From NCBI GenBank assembly GCA_028823235.1, contig JAPKBW010000017.1, positions 1 through 60,134 of the forward strand: a stretch of 60,134 bases of DNA, written 5' to 3'. Under the pieces are notes generated by a model. That model was not told the origin of the DNA. It saw only the letters and a program-made list of their open reading frames with translations, and did not search any database. Below are positions 8,510 through 17,941 of the stretch, piece after piece (positions within the stretch are counted from its first letter, which is position 1; every line of letters begins with the position of its first letter). A program made the translations under genes and the position numbers. The DNA comes from Longimicrobiales bacterium. Its GTDB lineage: Bacteria; Gemmatimonadota; Gemmatimonadetes; Longimicrobiales; Gaopeijiaceae.

Positions 8510-9430
8510 GTGCATCCACCTCTTGTCGTCCTCGCAGCCGGTCTGTCGACTCGCTACGGCCGATTGAAGCAAATCGCCCCACTCGGCCCCAGGGGCGAAG
8601 CGATCATGGACTTCAACGTCCTCGACGCCGCACGGGCGGGCTTCGGTAGCGTCACCTACGTCGTCCGACCCGGTATCCTCGATGACGTACGAAATCACGT
8701 CGAAGCGATGATTGGGAACACGTTTCCGACAAACTATGTTTGTCAGGAACTCGACACCCTCCCCGAGGGATTCCGGGCTCCTCCCGACCGGGTCAAGCCG
8801 TGGGGTACCGCGCACGCCGTCCTGTGCGCAGCTGCTGAGGTCAACGGGCCGTTCGGCGTGTGCAACGCCGACGACCTTTACGGACCTGGAGCATTTCGCC
8901 TGCTGCACGAACAGCTCACCATGGATCCTTCCCAGGCCGAGGCCACACTCGTCGGATACAAGCTCGAAAAGACGCTGTCCGGCGCCGGAGGCGTAGCCCG
9001 AGGGATCTGCATGCTCGCTAAGGGAGACGAACTGGAGAGAGTGACCGAGGTCCAGAACATCAAACGTTCCGATGGATGGATCACAGGACGCACGACCGAC
9101 GGGACGCCAGTCGAACTGACAGGCCAGGAAATGACGTCGATGAATCTGTGGGGCTTCACTGCCCCCGTCATCGAGTTGATGAACAGACAGTTCACACGCT
9201 TCTTGGAATATTGGGGATCAGACACGCAGGAAGAGTGCTTTCTCTCTACGAGTGTGAACGCACAGATCGAGATCGAAGCCACGCTCGTGCGTGTCGTCCA
9301 AGCTCCGGACACCTGGCTCGGAATTACTCATGCCGCAGACCGCGAGTGGTCTGAGGCAATCCTTCGCGGGCGAGTCGCGTCGGGGGCGTATCCCTCGCGA
9401 CTCGCAGACGCCCTAGCCTGCCTACGCTGA
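8510..9430 (+). CDS. NTP-transferase (sugar nucleotidyltransferase-like) protein
   Basis: A 306-residue protein with the nucleotidyltransferase signature near its start (VVLAAGLSTRYGRLKQ), a metal-binding acidic motif CNADDLYG around 125, and MTSMNLWGF later. Relatives transfer nucleotidyl groups to sugar phosphates or use sugar nucleotides. The product here is not predictable. The GTG at 8510 is preferred because the fold starts immediately after it. An ATG at 8450 is possible but would add a segment of unusual composition. Five bases separate it from the SSS symporter, so transport and activation of one solute may be coupled. The galK and GH109 genes nearby make a sugar plausible, but this is inference. 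Confidence 0.75.
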   Translation: MHPPLVVLAAGLSTRYGRLKQIAPLGPRGEAIMDFNVLDAARAGFGSVTYVVRPGILDDVRNHVEAMIGNTFPTNYVCQELDTLPEGFRAPPDRVKPWGTAHAVLCAAAEVNGPFGVCNADDLYGPGAFRLLHEQLTMDPSQAEATLVGYKLEKTLSGAGGVARGICMLAKGDELERVTEVQNIKRSDGWITGRTTDGTPVELTGQEMTSMNLWGFTAPVIELMNRQFTRFLEYWGSDTQEECFLSTSVNAQIEIEATLVRVVQAPDTWLGITHAADREWSEAILRGRVASGAYPSRLADALACLR

Positions 9431-9435
9431 CAACT

Positions 9436-11205
9436 ATGCAACTATCTACCCTGGACTGGATCGTCATCGGCTCTTACGGGCTGCTCGCGGTCAGTGTTGG
9501 TCTCTACTTCGCTCGAAGAGCCGGTAGTGAGACGGGAGAATTTTTCCTGGGCGGGCGGAAGATGCCCTGGTGGCTCCTCGGAACGTCAATGGTCGCGACC
9601 ACGTTCTCCACAGATACACCCAACCTGGTGACAGACCTGGTGCGTACCGGCGGTGTGAGCCAGAACTGGATCTGGTGGGCCATGGCGATCACCGGCATGT
9701 GCACTGTCTTCTTCTATGCGAAGCTGTGGCGAAGATCAGGCGTTACCACCGATGTCGGCTTCTACGAGCTCCGCTACTCCGGCAAACCGGCTGCCTTTCT
9801 GCGTGGCTTCCGAGCCATATACCTTGGCGTTTTCTTCAACTGCATGATCATGGCGACCGTCACGCTCGCCGCCATCAAGATCGGTGGAGTCGTGCTCGGA
9901 GCCTCGAAGTACGAGGTCGTCATCGTGGCCGGCGCCATTACTGCATTGTACTCCGCGACGTCGGGGCTCTGGGGCGTAGTCGTCACGGATCTGCTGCTGT
10001 TCGGTATCGCGATGGTCGGGTCGTTCGCAGCTGCGTGGTACGCTCTGGCCCAACCCGAAGTCGGCGGCCTTCAGGGCCTGTTTTCCCATCCTGACGTGGC
10101 CGGGAAGCTATCTCTGGTCCCGGATTTCACCGACTGGAAGACCGCTTCGACGGTCTTCATCATTCCGATTGCGGTCCAGTGGTGGAGTGCGTGGTATCCC
10201 GGAGCCGAGCCCGGCGGTGGTGGCTATGTCGCCCAGCGCATGCTCGCTGCCAAAGACGAGACACACGCCATGAAGGCGACGCTCTGGTTCAACATCGCCC
10301 ACTACGCATTGCGGCCATGGCCGTGGATCATCGTCGCGCTCGCCTCGCTGATCGTGTACCCAACCCTCGAGTCGATTCAGGCTGCGTTCCCCTTGGTCGA
10401 CCCGTCGATCGTACGAAACGACCTCGCCTACCCCGCGATGCTGGTCTTCCTGCCCTCCGGCCTGCTGGGTCTCGTGGTCGCGTCGCTGGCCGCCGCCTAC
10501 ATGTCGACAATCTCGACGCACCTGAACTGGGGTGCTTCGTATGTCGTCGATGACGTGTATCGACGCTTCGTAGCTCCAAACGAGGATGAGGCCCGTTACA
10601 TCTTGGTCGGCCGCATTGCCACGGTCGCGCTCATAACGATGGCCGGCACGATATCGCTTTTCCTGGAAAACGCCTTCCAGGCGTTTCAGATTCTGCTTCA
10701 GGTTGGAGCCGGTACCGGGCTGGTCTTCCTTCTCCGCTGGTTCTGGTGGCGCATCAACGCGTGGAGCGAGTTCGCCGCCATGGTCATTTCCTTCGCAATG
10801 GCGCTCTACTTCCAGTTCGCACACGAGGCTCTTGGCTTCACGGCGCTCGACCCTGCTGTCCAGCTCGTCGTGGGTGTCTTCGTCACGTCCGTGGGCTGGA
10901 TCACGGTCACTTTCCTGACGCCGCCGGCAGATCCAGAGACGCTCCGTTCATTCCACACCCTGATTCAGCCGATGGGTAATGGATGGAAGGGAGCAGGCCT
11001 CGAGCTTTCGGAGACGGAAGACCAGGACAGCCCGGCTGCAGCATTCCTCGCTTGGTTCCTCGGTTGCACCGTCGTCTACGGGGGCGTCCTCGGTACCGGG
11101 TATGCGCTCTACGGGCAGGTCATGCTGGCGGGTGTGTGCCTCGGGGCAGCGGCCATCGCCTCGGGCGCCCTTCTAAAGACCCTTCCACGCGTGGGCCTGC
11201 GCTGA
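9436..11205 (+). CDS. Sodium:solute symporter (SSS family)
   Basis: A 589-residue integral membrane protein with about 13-14 hydrophobic segments. SSS features include YFARRAGSETGEFFLGGRKMPWW after the first helix, then STDTPNLVTDLVRTGG, and a central SAWYPGAEPGGGGY. Members use a sodium gradient to import sugars, amino acids or carboxylates. It starts five bases after the nucleotidyltransferase gene and ends 17 bases from the convergent NorB-like gene. The substrate is unknown. Confidence 0.9.
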   Translation: MQLSTLDWIVIGSYGLLAVSVGLYFARRAGSETGEFFLGGRKMPWWLLGTSMVATTFSTDTPNLVTDLVRTGGVSQNWIWWAMAITGMCTVFFYAKLWRRSGVTTDVGFYELRYSGKPAAFLRGFRAIYLGVFFNCMIMATVTLAAIKIGGVVLGASKYEVVIVAGAITALYSATSGLWGVVVTDLLLFGIAMVGSFAAAWYALAQPEVGGLQGLFSHPDVAGKLSLVPDFTDWKTASTVFIIPIAVQWWSAWYPGAEPGGGGYVAQRMLAAKDETHAMKATLWFNIAHYALRPWPWIIVALASLIVYPTLESIQAAFPLVDPSIVRNDLAYPAMLVFLPSGLLGLVVASLAAAYMSTISTHLNWGASYVVDDVYRRFVAPNEDEARYILVGRIATVALITMAGTISLFLENAFQAFQILLQVGAGTGLVFLLRWFWWRINAWSEFAAMVISFAMALYFQFAHEALGFTALDPAVQLVVGVFVTSVGWITVTFLTPPADPETLRSFHTLIQPMGNGWKGAGLELSETEDQDSPAAAFLAWFLGCTVVYGGVLGTGYALYGQVMLAGVCLGAAAIASGALLKTLPRVGLR

Positions 11206-11222
11206 AACAGAGAGAAGCGGCG

Positions 11223-12653
11223 TTAGCTGCGCGGCGTGACCCACCAGTAGCGGAACGCGATTGGCCAAAGCTTCGCCAAGAGCGCGACGAAGAAGATCAG
11301 CGAAATGAAGCCAGTCGACGCAAAGAGGATTCCGTTCCAAGCCGATAGCCACGCCGGCGGAACGTAGACCTCGCCAGGGGCGAATCCCGCACGGGAGATT
11401 CCAGTGATCGTGCCGGAGACGTGCAGCCATCCAACCAGAGCGGCCACGGAAAGATTTAGCCCCAGTACGATGCGGCGCATCCCCGGGGTATGAAGCACTT
11501 CAGAGGCGCCTGCACCCTCACGCGCACCCAGGTGCTCTCCAAGGATCCAGATAACCGCACCCAGCAGCACCATCGTGTCGATGCCGATAGTGGCGCCCAT
11601 CGCATGCCCAGTAACCGCATACGTCCCGTGAATAATCGCGTTGAGGGGCGGAATTGAAATCAGAACCGCAGACAGGAGAATGAACACCGACCAGTATTTC
11701 GATGCGGCGAAAAAGCCTCGCGCGGCGCAGAACTCCGACTGATCCGTAGTGCGCACGAGCTTCCACAGGTCGTAACTGGCCCGACAGAGAATCAAGATCT
11801 CCATCGTGCTCACCACGAACGAGATCCACTTCACCAGGTGATCCTGGGGCAAGTGATAGGAGTGGTGTGCAAAGTTAGTAAAGGAGTTCAGCAGGCCGAT
11901 CGAAAAGAGCCCGTAGGCAACCTTGGAATGCCCGTAGGCAGGGTCCCGGCTGATTCGCTCACCGATGTAGATGATCGACCCGTATACGAACAAGTTGAAC
12001 GAGCCCACCAGCGTGCCCGTGGCCTTCCACTGAACCTGCATGTCCTGGAGAGGATCAGAAAAGATTCCGGGAAGCAGATACAGGTGCTGCTCAACAAACG
12101 TGACCATGAAGAACAGCATGCCCACACCCCACATCGTGAGGTAGAGCGGCCGCTCGAAGAAATTGGGACCCGCGATCCTGAAGAAATTCCAGGCATAGCA
12201 GATCCAACCGACCATGATCAAGACACTGAACACGGGGTGAAAGCCCACGTACTCGCGACCTGATCCGACGCCAAGAGTCAGTGTTACCAGAATGCCGAGT
12301 CCCGCAATTACCCACGAGATGATCTGAACCCGCATCCGCATCCGGTCGCCCCAGGTCGGCGTACCGCCGTAGTCCTGTAGCCAACGATGCACGACAGCAA
12401 TGCCACCCAGGAAGATCCAAGCTGACGCGAACGTCGTATGCAACGGCCGAAGCTGCCTCAGATCCAACCCCATCGACTGAAACGCGGGGGCGAGCGAAGG
12501 GACAGAGTAGAGAGCGCCCAGGATCCCTCCCACGATCGTAACCCCGATCGCGATCAGTCCGCCGCGAATGAAAAGCAGCGTCGCCAGTTGGCGCGCCGGA
12601 TCACCCTCTTCGAAGGGAAGCCAGAAGCCTCCGGTTGCCTGGCGGTTCGTCAT
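11223..12653 (-). CDS. NorB-like haem-copper oxidase family subunit with altered active-site ligands
   Basis: A 476-residue membrane protein of the haem-copper oxidase/nitric oxide reductase superfamily with about 12 helices. Haem ligand His72 lies in LRPLHTTFASAW, the paired FeB/CuB-type histidines 263-264 in NFAHHSYHL, and the high-spin haem ligand near His350 in VTGHAMGA. By eye, the cNOR motif HLWVEG aligns with WKATGTLVGS, so the first FeB histidine and nearby glutamate are absent. The second histidine of the cNOR HGHLA motif is Met352. The ATG at 12653 overlaps the cytochrome gene stop as ATGA. The NorC-like partner supports a c-type cytochrome donor. Whether it reduces NO, oxygen or something else is open. 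Confidence 0.8.
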   Translation of the reverse strand: MTNRQATGGFWLPFEEGDPARQLATLLFIRGGLIAIGVTIVGGILGALYSVPSLAPAFQSMGLDLRQLRPLHTTFASAWIFLGGIAVVHRWLQDYGGTPTWGDRMRMRVQIISWVIAGLGILVTLTLGVGSGREYVGFHPVFSVLIMVGWICYAWNFFRIAGPNFFERPLYLTMWGVGMLFFMVTFVEQHLYLLPGIFSDPLQDMQVQWKATGTLVGSFNLFVYGSIIYIGERISRDPAYGHSKVAYGLFSIGLLNSFTNFAHHSYHLPQDHLVKWISFVVSTMEILILCRASYDLWKLVRTTDQSEFCAARGFFAASKYWSVFILLSAVLISIPPLNAIIHGTYAVTGHAMGATIGIDTMVLLGAVIWILGEHLGAREGAGASEVLHTPGMRRIVLGLNLSVAALVGWLHVSGTITGISRAGFAPGEVYVPPAWLSAWNGILFASTGFISLIFFVALLAKLWPIAFRYWWVTPRS

Positions 12654-13417
12654 CGAAACTCCCACCAGTCGAGCCGAGACCAGTCCACGCTACGCTGGCT
12701 CATTCTCTGATCCGTCTCACTCTCGAGCGCCACTCGGTTTTCATTCAGCCAATGGAACCAGGCAATCAGGTCAGTCCTCTGATTTTCGGAAAAATCTGGA
12801 ATCGGCGGTGGCATCCCGAGCGCAGGACGGCCGTCGGTAAGAACCGTTCTCAGCTCTTCGTCGGAGACACGCTCAACCGCGGTAGAGAGATCCGGGGCGC
12901 CGACAATAGATCGCTGAAAGGGGAAATGGCAGGTTGAGCAGATACCACTGCGAAACGTCTCGAAGCCGGCCCCCGCTGCCCCCGCCGGCGCCAGCGTCGC
13001 GACCGCATTCTCGAAAGCCGCCTGCGGTGTCGTCCCCGAATCCGGGTCACCCAGGCGCAGCTGCCCGCGCCCGAGATCCGGTCGGTCGATTTCCTCAAGA
13101 AACGCGCGGAGGTGTCCAATCTGTTCGGGCGAATAGTTGAAGGCAGGCATCTGTCCGCTACCCACGGTCAGCAAAGAAACGAGCCGCGTCTCATCGAGGC
13201 GGCTCGCTGCATTTGTCAAATCAGGACCCAGGAATCCCCCCTGTCCCCAAAGCTGATGACAGACCTGACAGGAGCCGTCGTGGAAGAGTTTTCGCCCCTC
13301 GACCGCATCCTCAGACAGGGTCAGATCAACGCTGTCCGAATAGACCAGCCCCGTCTGGATCGCGAAACACACGACCAGAACGGAGAGCATGACCTTTTTC
13401 GTGAACGGCTGGAACAT
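12650..13417 (-). CDS. NorC-like membrane-anchored dihaem cytochrome c
   Basis: A 255-residue protein with one N-terminal membrane anchor (about 9-26) and two haem c sites: CQVCH at 50-54 and CSTCH at 160-164. The first haem domain resembles NorC: EGRKLFHDGS before the site and GQGGFLGPDLT after it. A second cytochrome domain is fused behind it, whereas classical NorC has one haem. Candidate axial Met residues are in QMPAF and MPPPIP. It should deliver electrons to the NorB-like subunit encoded next, with which it overlaps by four bases. Confidence 0.85.
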   Translation of the reverse strand: MFQPFTKKVMLSVLVVCFAIQTGLVYSDSVDLTLSEDAVEGRKLFHDGSCQVCHQLWGQGGFLGPDLTNAASRLDETRLVSLLTVGSGQMPAFNYSPEQIGHLRAFLEEIDRPDLGRGQLRLGDPDSGTTPQAAFENAVATLAPAGAAGAGFETFRSGICSTCHFPFQRSIVGAPDLSTAVERVSDEELRTVLTDGRPALGMPPPIPDFSENQRTDLIAWFHWLNENRVALESETDQRMSQRSVDWSRLDWWEFR

Positions 13418-13521
13418 GGAGCAGAGGCAGAGAGAGTCGGCCGCGAGAAGACGGGCACGGAGGACTGAAGATTAGTTTTGGGAAAGTCCAGTCAAGTCGC
13501 AGACGCGAGATCGCATCTTCT

Positions 13522-14751
13522 TCAGCCGTCGATCGGACCGAATGACGCCCCTGGACTTGGAACTGCAACGAAGAGCCGATCGTCGATGCGGTCGGCCATA
13601 TTCCGTGGTTCGAAGTACTCCGAGGCCAGCGTCTCAAGCACTCCCTCGACGGTCCGTCGGTCCGCGAGGGCGACAATACAACCACCGAAACCAGCACCCG
13701 TCAGACGAGCCCCGGCTGCGCCACCCTCGCGGGCGACCGCTACGAGTTCATCTAGCTCCGTAGAACTCACCGAGTAGTCGGTGCGCAGGGAGGCATGCGA
13801 GGCGTCCATAAGCGCGCCGAAACCGGTCACATCGGCAGAGTAAAGCCGATCGACGGCCTCCTCTACCCGGTCCGCTTCCGTCACGACATGGCGGAATCTG
13901 CGCAGCAAGTCGCCTTTCAATGCCTGTTCTCCCACGTCGACCAGTGTCTCGACATCGAGAGCGGCTAGAAGATCGGGGTACGAGCTCGCGAATTTCTCGG
14001 TGATGTGATTGGTAGCAGCATAGTCGGCCACCTTCCGCAGGGCCTCCTCACACTCACTGCGGCGTAGGTTGTACGCGACCATCGCAGCGCCCGACTTCTC
14101 CGCTCGAACCCCGGTGTCCGCGACGATGAAACACCAGTCTTCCGGGACGGCAACGTGCTTCAGTCGAACCGGGTTGAAGGTGATCTTCGCCGCGCATCGA
14201 TCGCGCGCGCCAAGAGAGATGGCCTGGTCCATCCCACCTCCACGAGTACCGACATACTGCTCCGCGTGGGCCATAATCGCCGCGAAGTTGCCAACGGCGG
14301 CAGGCACCTGATTGAGGTGCCCGAGCGCGAGGCCTACCGCGTTCACGACCGCAGATGAAGACGACAGGCCTGCCGCAGGGGGAATATCCGACGATACGAC
14401 CCCTTCGAATCCTCGCCAGATCGCGAATCGGCGTGCCAGTTCGCTGGCCGGAGCCTTCGCGTAGTTCCCCCATGAGCCCTGCACGTAGGGTGGAATCGAA
14501 GGCTCAATTTCGAACTCGACGGAGGGGAAGGCCGGGTTCGTATTGTGGACCACGACCAAACCGTCCTCGCGAGGGCGGAGCGCGATACGCACCTCGCGCT
14601 GGAGAGCCATCGGAAAGACCGGCAGGTCGTTGTAGTCCGTGTGTTCGCCGATAAGGTTTACCCGCCCCGGTGCACGGGACAGGTGAGTAGCTGACTCACC
14701 GAAGATCGACTCGAACGCCGCTTCGGCAGTCGGCCCGAAGGAAGAAGACAC
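13522..14751 (-). CDS. galK: Galactokinase (GHMP kinase family)
   Basis: A 410-residue GHMP kinase. The galactokinase signature APGRVNLIGEHTDYND is near 35, the phosphate loop is PPAAGLSSSSA, the substrate-binding region has GGGMDQA, and the C-terminal motif is GARLTGAGFGGC. It phosphorylates galactose (or a relative such as N-acetylgalactosamine) at C1 using ATP. The GTG at 14751 lies five bases after the stop of the upstream GH109-type gene and gives the standard length. That neighbour releases N-acetylgalactosamine in its family, so GalNAc or galactose are candidate substrates. Confidence 0.88.
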   Translation of the reverse strand: MSSSFGPTAEAAFESIFGESATHLSRAPGRVNLIGEHTDYNDLPVFPMALQREVRIALRPREDGLVVVHNTNPAFPSVEFEIEPSIPPYVQGSWGNYAKAPASELARRFAIWRGFEGVVSSDIPPAAGLSSSSAVVNAVGLALGHLNQVPAAVGNFAAIMAHAEQYVGTRGGGMDQAISLGARDRCAAKITFNPVRLKHVAVPEDWCFIVADTGVRAEKSGAAMVAYNLRRSECEEALRKVADYAATNHITEKFASSYPDLLAALDVETLVDVGEQALKGDLLRRFRHVVTEADRVEEAVDRLYSADVTGFGALMDASHASLRTDYSVSSTELDELVAVAREGGAAGARLTGAGFGGCIVALADRRTVEGVLETLASEYFEPRNMADRIDDRLFVAVPSPGASFGPIDG

Positions 14752-14756
14752 GTCCG

Positions 14757-16160
14757 CTAAGACGCGACCGCTGCACCGAGAAACTCCAGCGAGGGCCACT
14801 GCGCCCAGCGCCCCCTGGTAAAGTCAGGAACGTCCACGGGCCGTGACCGGTTGGCCACGGACCACTCGGTCAACGGGCAGATTACCGAGAGCATCGCGGC
14901 GTCGTAGACGTTCATATCGGTTGGCTTCCCTTCGCGGAGGGCCTTCACGAGCTGATAGTCCTCAATAAAGTCCATGCCACCATGACCGGCTCCGGCGGAG
15001 CGTTCCTCGAGTTGCTTCCAGATCGGATGGTCGAACTCGTCCCGTCGATCCATCCAGTCCTCCCAGCGATGGTCGGGACTCATGCCCTCCACATGTACCC
15101 GATGCGGGTAGCCCTGGAAAATTCCGCGAGTGCCCTGGACAGTGTGAAGTCGGGAGTAAGGCCGCGGGAGATTCGTGTCGTGGGTCACATAGATCGTCTT
15201 GCCGCTGACGGTCTTGATCATCGTCGTGTTCACGTCGCCCTGCACATAGCGCTCGCGCAGCTTCGGGTCGCCATCCGGATAGTGCTCTTCCGCCCAGTTC
15301 TCCAGACCCCGCGCCGGTGTACTCATTGAAACCAGGTAGTCGAGCTGGTCTCCTCGATTGATCTCGAGCACGTTCGCAACCGGACCGAGCCCGTGCGTCG
15401 GGTAGAAATTTCCGTCCCGAACCATGGCGTGAGCACGACGCCACAGCCCCTCGTCGCGGTCCTCGAACTTGATTGCGCGCAGGTCGTGATTGTAGCCGCA
15501 CTCGGCGTGCAGGATCTCACCGAACAGACCTTGCCGGGCCATGTTGAAGACCATCATCTCCGGACGGTCGTAGTTGCAGTTCTCCATCATGACGCAGTGT
15601 TTTTCATACTTCTCTGCATACTCGACGAGCTTCCAGCAGTCCTCGACCGTATAAGCCGCCGGGACCTCGGTCGCCGCATGCTTGCCGTTCTCCATGGCGG
15701 CCACGCAGACCGGCACGTGCCATTCCCAAGGAGTGGCGGTGAATACCAGGTCGACGTCCTCTTCCGCGCACAGACGCTCGAAATCTGTCTCGTTCCGCGT
15801 GTACAGGGTCGGACGCGGTCGACCATCGGCCTCTACCCATCCGGCGACCTCTTCGGCGCGCGCTGCGTTGACGTCACAAAGCGCGACGATCTCCACACCG
15901 GCGAGGGCCAGAAAATTCTTGACGTGCGAGCCACCCTGGAGTCCGACGCCCACAAAACCGACTCGCACCACATCCAGTGCGGGAGCCGCGAACGGTGTCG
16001 CTGGCGCGGGGCCGAGTGCCGGTCTCTCCTGAAGGCGCTGGATCTCCTCCGCCGTGAGGGGAGCGAGCCCACCCGTCAAACCGAGACCGACCCCTGCGGC
16101 ACCGAGGCGCAGCAGGTCACGGCGGTCGATCGATCGATTCGATTCTGTGTGGTCAGTCAT
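14757..16160 (-). CDS. Tat-exported Gfo/Idh/MocA protein, glycoside hydrolase family 109-like
   Basis: A 467-residue protein with a twin-arginine signal (IDRRDLLRLGAAGVGLGL) and an NAD-binding fold, GFVGVGLQG near 60. Motifs match alpha-N-acetylgalactosaminidases of family GH109: EVPAAYTVEDCWKL, MMENCNYDRPEMMV, ECGYNHDLR and YPTHGLGPVA. These enzymes keep NAD+ tightly bound and cleave glycosidic bonds by transient oxidation at C3. Export with bound cofactor explains the Tat signal. The ATG at 16160 is chosen because the Tat motif follows directly. It is co-transcribed with galK and divergent from a serine hydrolase. A plain Gfo/Idh oxidoreductase is the alternative. Confidence 0.8.
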   Translation of the reverse strand: MTDHTESNRSIDRRDLLRLGAAGVGLGLTGGLAPLTAEEIQRLQERPALGPAPATPFAAPALDVVRVGFVGVGLQGGSHVKNFLALAGVEIVALCDVNAARAEEVAGWVEADGRPRPTLYTRNETDFERLCAEEDVDLVFTATPWEWHVPVCVAAMENGKHAATEVPAAYTVEDCWKLVEYAEKYEKHCVMMENCNYDRPEMMVFNMARQGLFGEILHAECGYNHDLRAIKFEDRDEGLWRRAHAMVRDGNFYPTHGLGPVANVLEINRGDQLDYLVSMSTPARGLENWAEEHYPDGDPKLRERYVQGDVNTTMIKTVSGKTIYVTHDTNLPRPYSRLHTVQGTRGIFQGYPHRVHVEGMSPDHRWEDWMDRRDEFDHPIWKQLEERSAGAGHGGMDFIEDYQLVKALREGKPTDMNVYDAAMLSVICPLTEWSVANRSRPVDVPDFTRGRWAQWPSLEFLGAAVAS

Positions 16161-16281
16161 CTGTTCCTCGTGGGATTCTCCGGAACCCGGAACGTGCGCG
16201 TCGCAGTCCTCCTGCTCAAGGGCCACCCGTTTCTCATTTGCGCACCCGCCAGTGCCTCCGCCAATTGAGGGGTCTTCTCTT

Positions 16282-17592
16282 GTGACTGGAGTCAAACCCG
16301 TGCGCTCGATACTTCGCCGCTTCGTATCCGTCACCCTGTTCTCAGCAGTGCTCGCGATCCCGGGCACCGGCCAGGAGCTCCCCAGAACGACTCCAGAGGC
16401 CGTAGGCATGTCATCGCAACGTCTCGACCGGCTTACCAATGCCCTGGACGGCTACGTAGCGGACGGGAAGCTACCCGGCGCAGTCGCCATGGTCCTGCGG
16501 GACGGTAAGGTTGCTTACTCATCGGCTGTGGGATATCAGGACCGGGAAGCAGGGATTCCGATGCGGGATGACGCGATCTTTCGCATCGCTTCCCAGACCA
16601 AGGCACTCATCAGCGTCGGGATCATGATGCTTCAGGAAGACGGCCGACTCCTGATTTCTGATCCCGTCGCGAAGTATCTCCCTGCGTTCGGTATTACGAC
16701 CGTTGCCGCAGCTCGCGACGGGGGTGGTTATGACGTAGTCGATGCCAATCGCTCGATCACTCTGCGAGACCTTCTGACGCATACGGCCGGCATCGGTTAT
16801 GGGAGTGGTCCGGGTGGCGACCAATGGGACCAAGCGGGGATTACCGGATGGTATTTCGGGCATCGCGACGAAGCCGTCCGTCAGACAATCGACCGCATGG
16901 CCTCACTCCCCTTCCCCGCCCAGCCTGGGGAACAGTTCGTTTATGGATACAACACCGACATCCTAGGGGCCGTGATCGAGGTCGCATCGGGACAGACGCT
17001 GGATGCGTTCGTCCAGGATCGCATTCTCGGACCGCTCGACATGCGCGACACGCACTTCTACTTGCCCCCGTCCAAAGAGAGTCGTCTTGCCGCGGTCTAC
17101 AACCTCGGAGATGGCCTGAAGCGGGCTCCGGACGGTTCGGGTATGCAGACCCAGGGGCAGTACGTCGAGGGACCGCGGGCCAGCTTCTCCGGCGGAGCGG
17201 GACTCCTCTCCACCGCACGTGACTACGGACGATTTCTCCAGATGATGCTTGATGGCGGTGCTCTGGAAGGAACCCAGCTGCTTTCGCCGGCGACCGTGGG
17301 CCTGATGACGAGAAACCATATCGGTAATATCTCGGTCGGCGCCGGAATGGGTTTCGGACTGGGATTCTCCATCAGAATGGATGTCGGCCGAGCAGGCGAG
17401 CCTGGTTCGATGGGCGAGTTTGGATGGGGTGGCGCCTACCACTCGACCTACTGGGTCGATCCGGTTGAAGACCTCGTCGTGGTGTACTTCACGCAGGTCA
17501 TCCCCGCTCCCGGACTCGATGATCATGCGAGGCTCCGCGCCCTGGTCTATGGGGCGATCGTCGAGAGTGCGGCCGGGTCCGGGCCGCATTGA
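16282..17592 (+). CDS. Exported serine hydrolase, class C beta-lactamase/esterase-like
   Basis: A 436-residue beta-lactamase-family protein with a signal peptide (FVSVTLFSAVLAIPGTGQ). The SxxK motif is SQTK (Ser104, Lys107), the YxN motif is in FVYGYNTD, and the third motif resembles GWGGAYHS rather than the lactamase KTG. This pattern is typical of esterases, D-aminopeptidases and transglycosylating relatives, so antibiotic resistance should not be inferred. The GTG at 16282 is chosen because gagggg lies nine bases upstream. A second in-frame GTG at 16300 is possible. It is divergent from the GH109-type gene. Confidence 0.85.
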   Translation: MTGVKPVRSILRRFVSVTLFSAVLAIPGTGQELPRTTPEAVGMSSQRLDRLTNALDGYVADGKLPGAVAMVLRDGKVAYSSAVGYQDREAGIPMRDDAIFRIASQTKALISVGIMMLQEDGRLLISDPVAKYLPAFGITTVAAARDGGGYDVVDANRSITLRDLLTHTAGIGYGSGPGGDQWDQAGITGWYFGHRDEAVRQTIDRMASLPFPAQPGEQFVYGYNTDILGAVIEVASGQTLDAFVQDRILGPLDMRDTHFYLPPSKESRLAAVYNLGDGLKRAPDGSGMQTQGQYVEGPRASFSGGAGLLSTARDYGRFLQMMLDGGALEGTQLLSPATVGLMTRNHIGNISVGAGMGFGLGFSIRMDVGRAGEPGSMGEFGWGGAYHSTYWVDPVEDLVVVYFTQVIPAPGLDDHARLRALVYGAIVESAAGSGPH

Positions 17593-17677
17593 AGTCACTT
17601 GTTATTCCCCGGTGACCGGTCGAATCTGAGCCCAGAGACTCCTACGCGAAGCGCACACCCGTTGTCTGGGGTTCGCT

Positions 17678-17941
17678 GTGATACTCGATGACTCCGGCAT
17701 GCGGCGTAGTGACGCACTCCGCGCCATAATGGGATTCGCCAAGGCGATCGTCGCTGACGGTGACGTCTCTGAAGGCGAGGCGAAGGGTTTTCAGCCCTGG
17801 ATCGATGCCCACGAGGACGTGCGAGGGCTACCCGCGGTGGACTAGATCGTCGGGATCCTCACAAACTTCTTTGCCGACGGAGAACTCTCCGAGTCAGAAA
17901 AAGCTCAGTTGATCAAGGTCTTGGAGGATTTCAGAGGCTGA
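17678..17941 (+). pseudogene. TerB-like/BRCT-associated helical domain gene interrupted by an amber stop
   Basis: The frame reads FAKAIVADGDVSEGEAKGF, then WIDAHEDVRG, then a TAG stop at 17843-17845. It continues in the same frame as IVGILTNFFADGELSESEK and KVLEDFRG to TGA at 17939. The two halves are the paired acidic helical repeats (ADGxVxExE) seen in TerB-like domains and in BRCT-containing nuclease-like proteins. No BRCT or nuclease part remains on either side. Either a nonsense mutation interrupts a small gene or this is the tail of a larger lost one. The open frame extends upstream of the GTG at 17678 without a clear start. Confidence 0.6.

Noticed and set aside
8396-8908. N-terminal extension of proB by about 170 residues
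   Set aside because: The kinase fold starts shortly after the ATG at 8395, and the extension is antisense to the nucleotidyltransferase gene.
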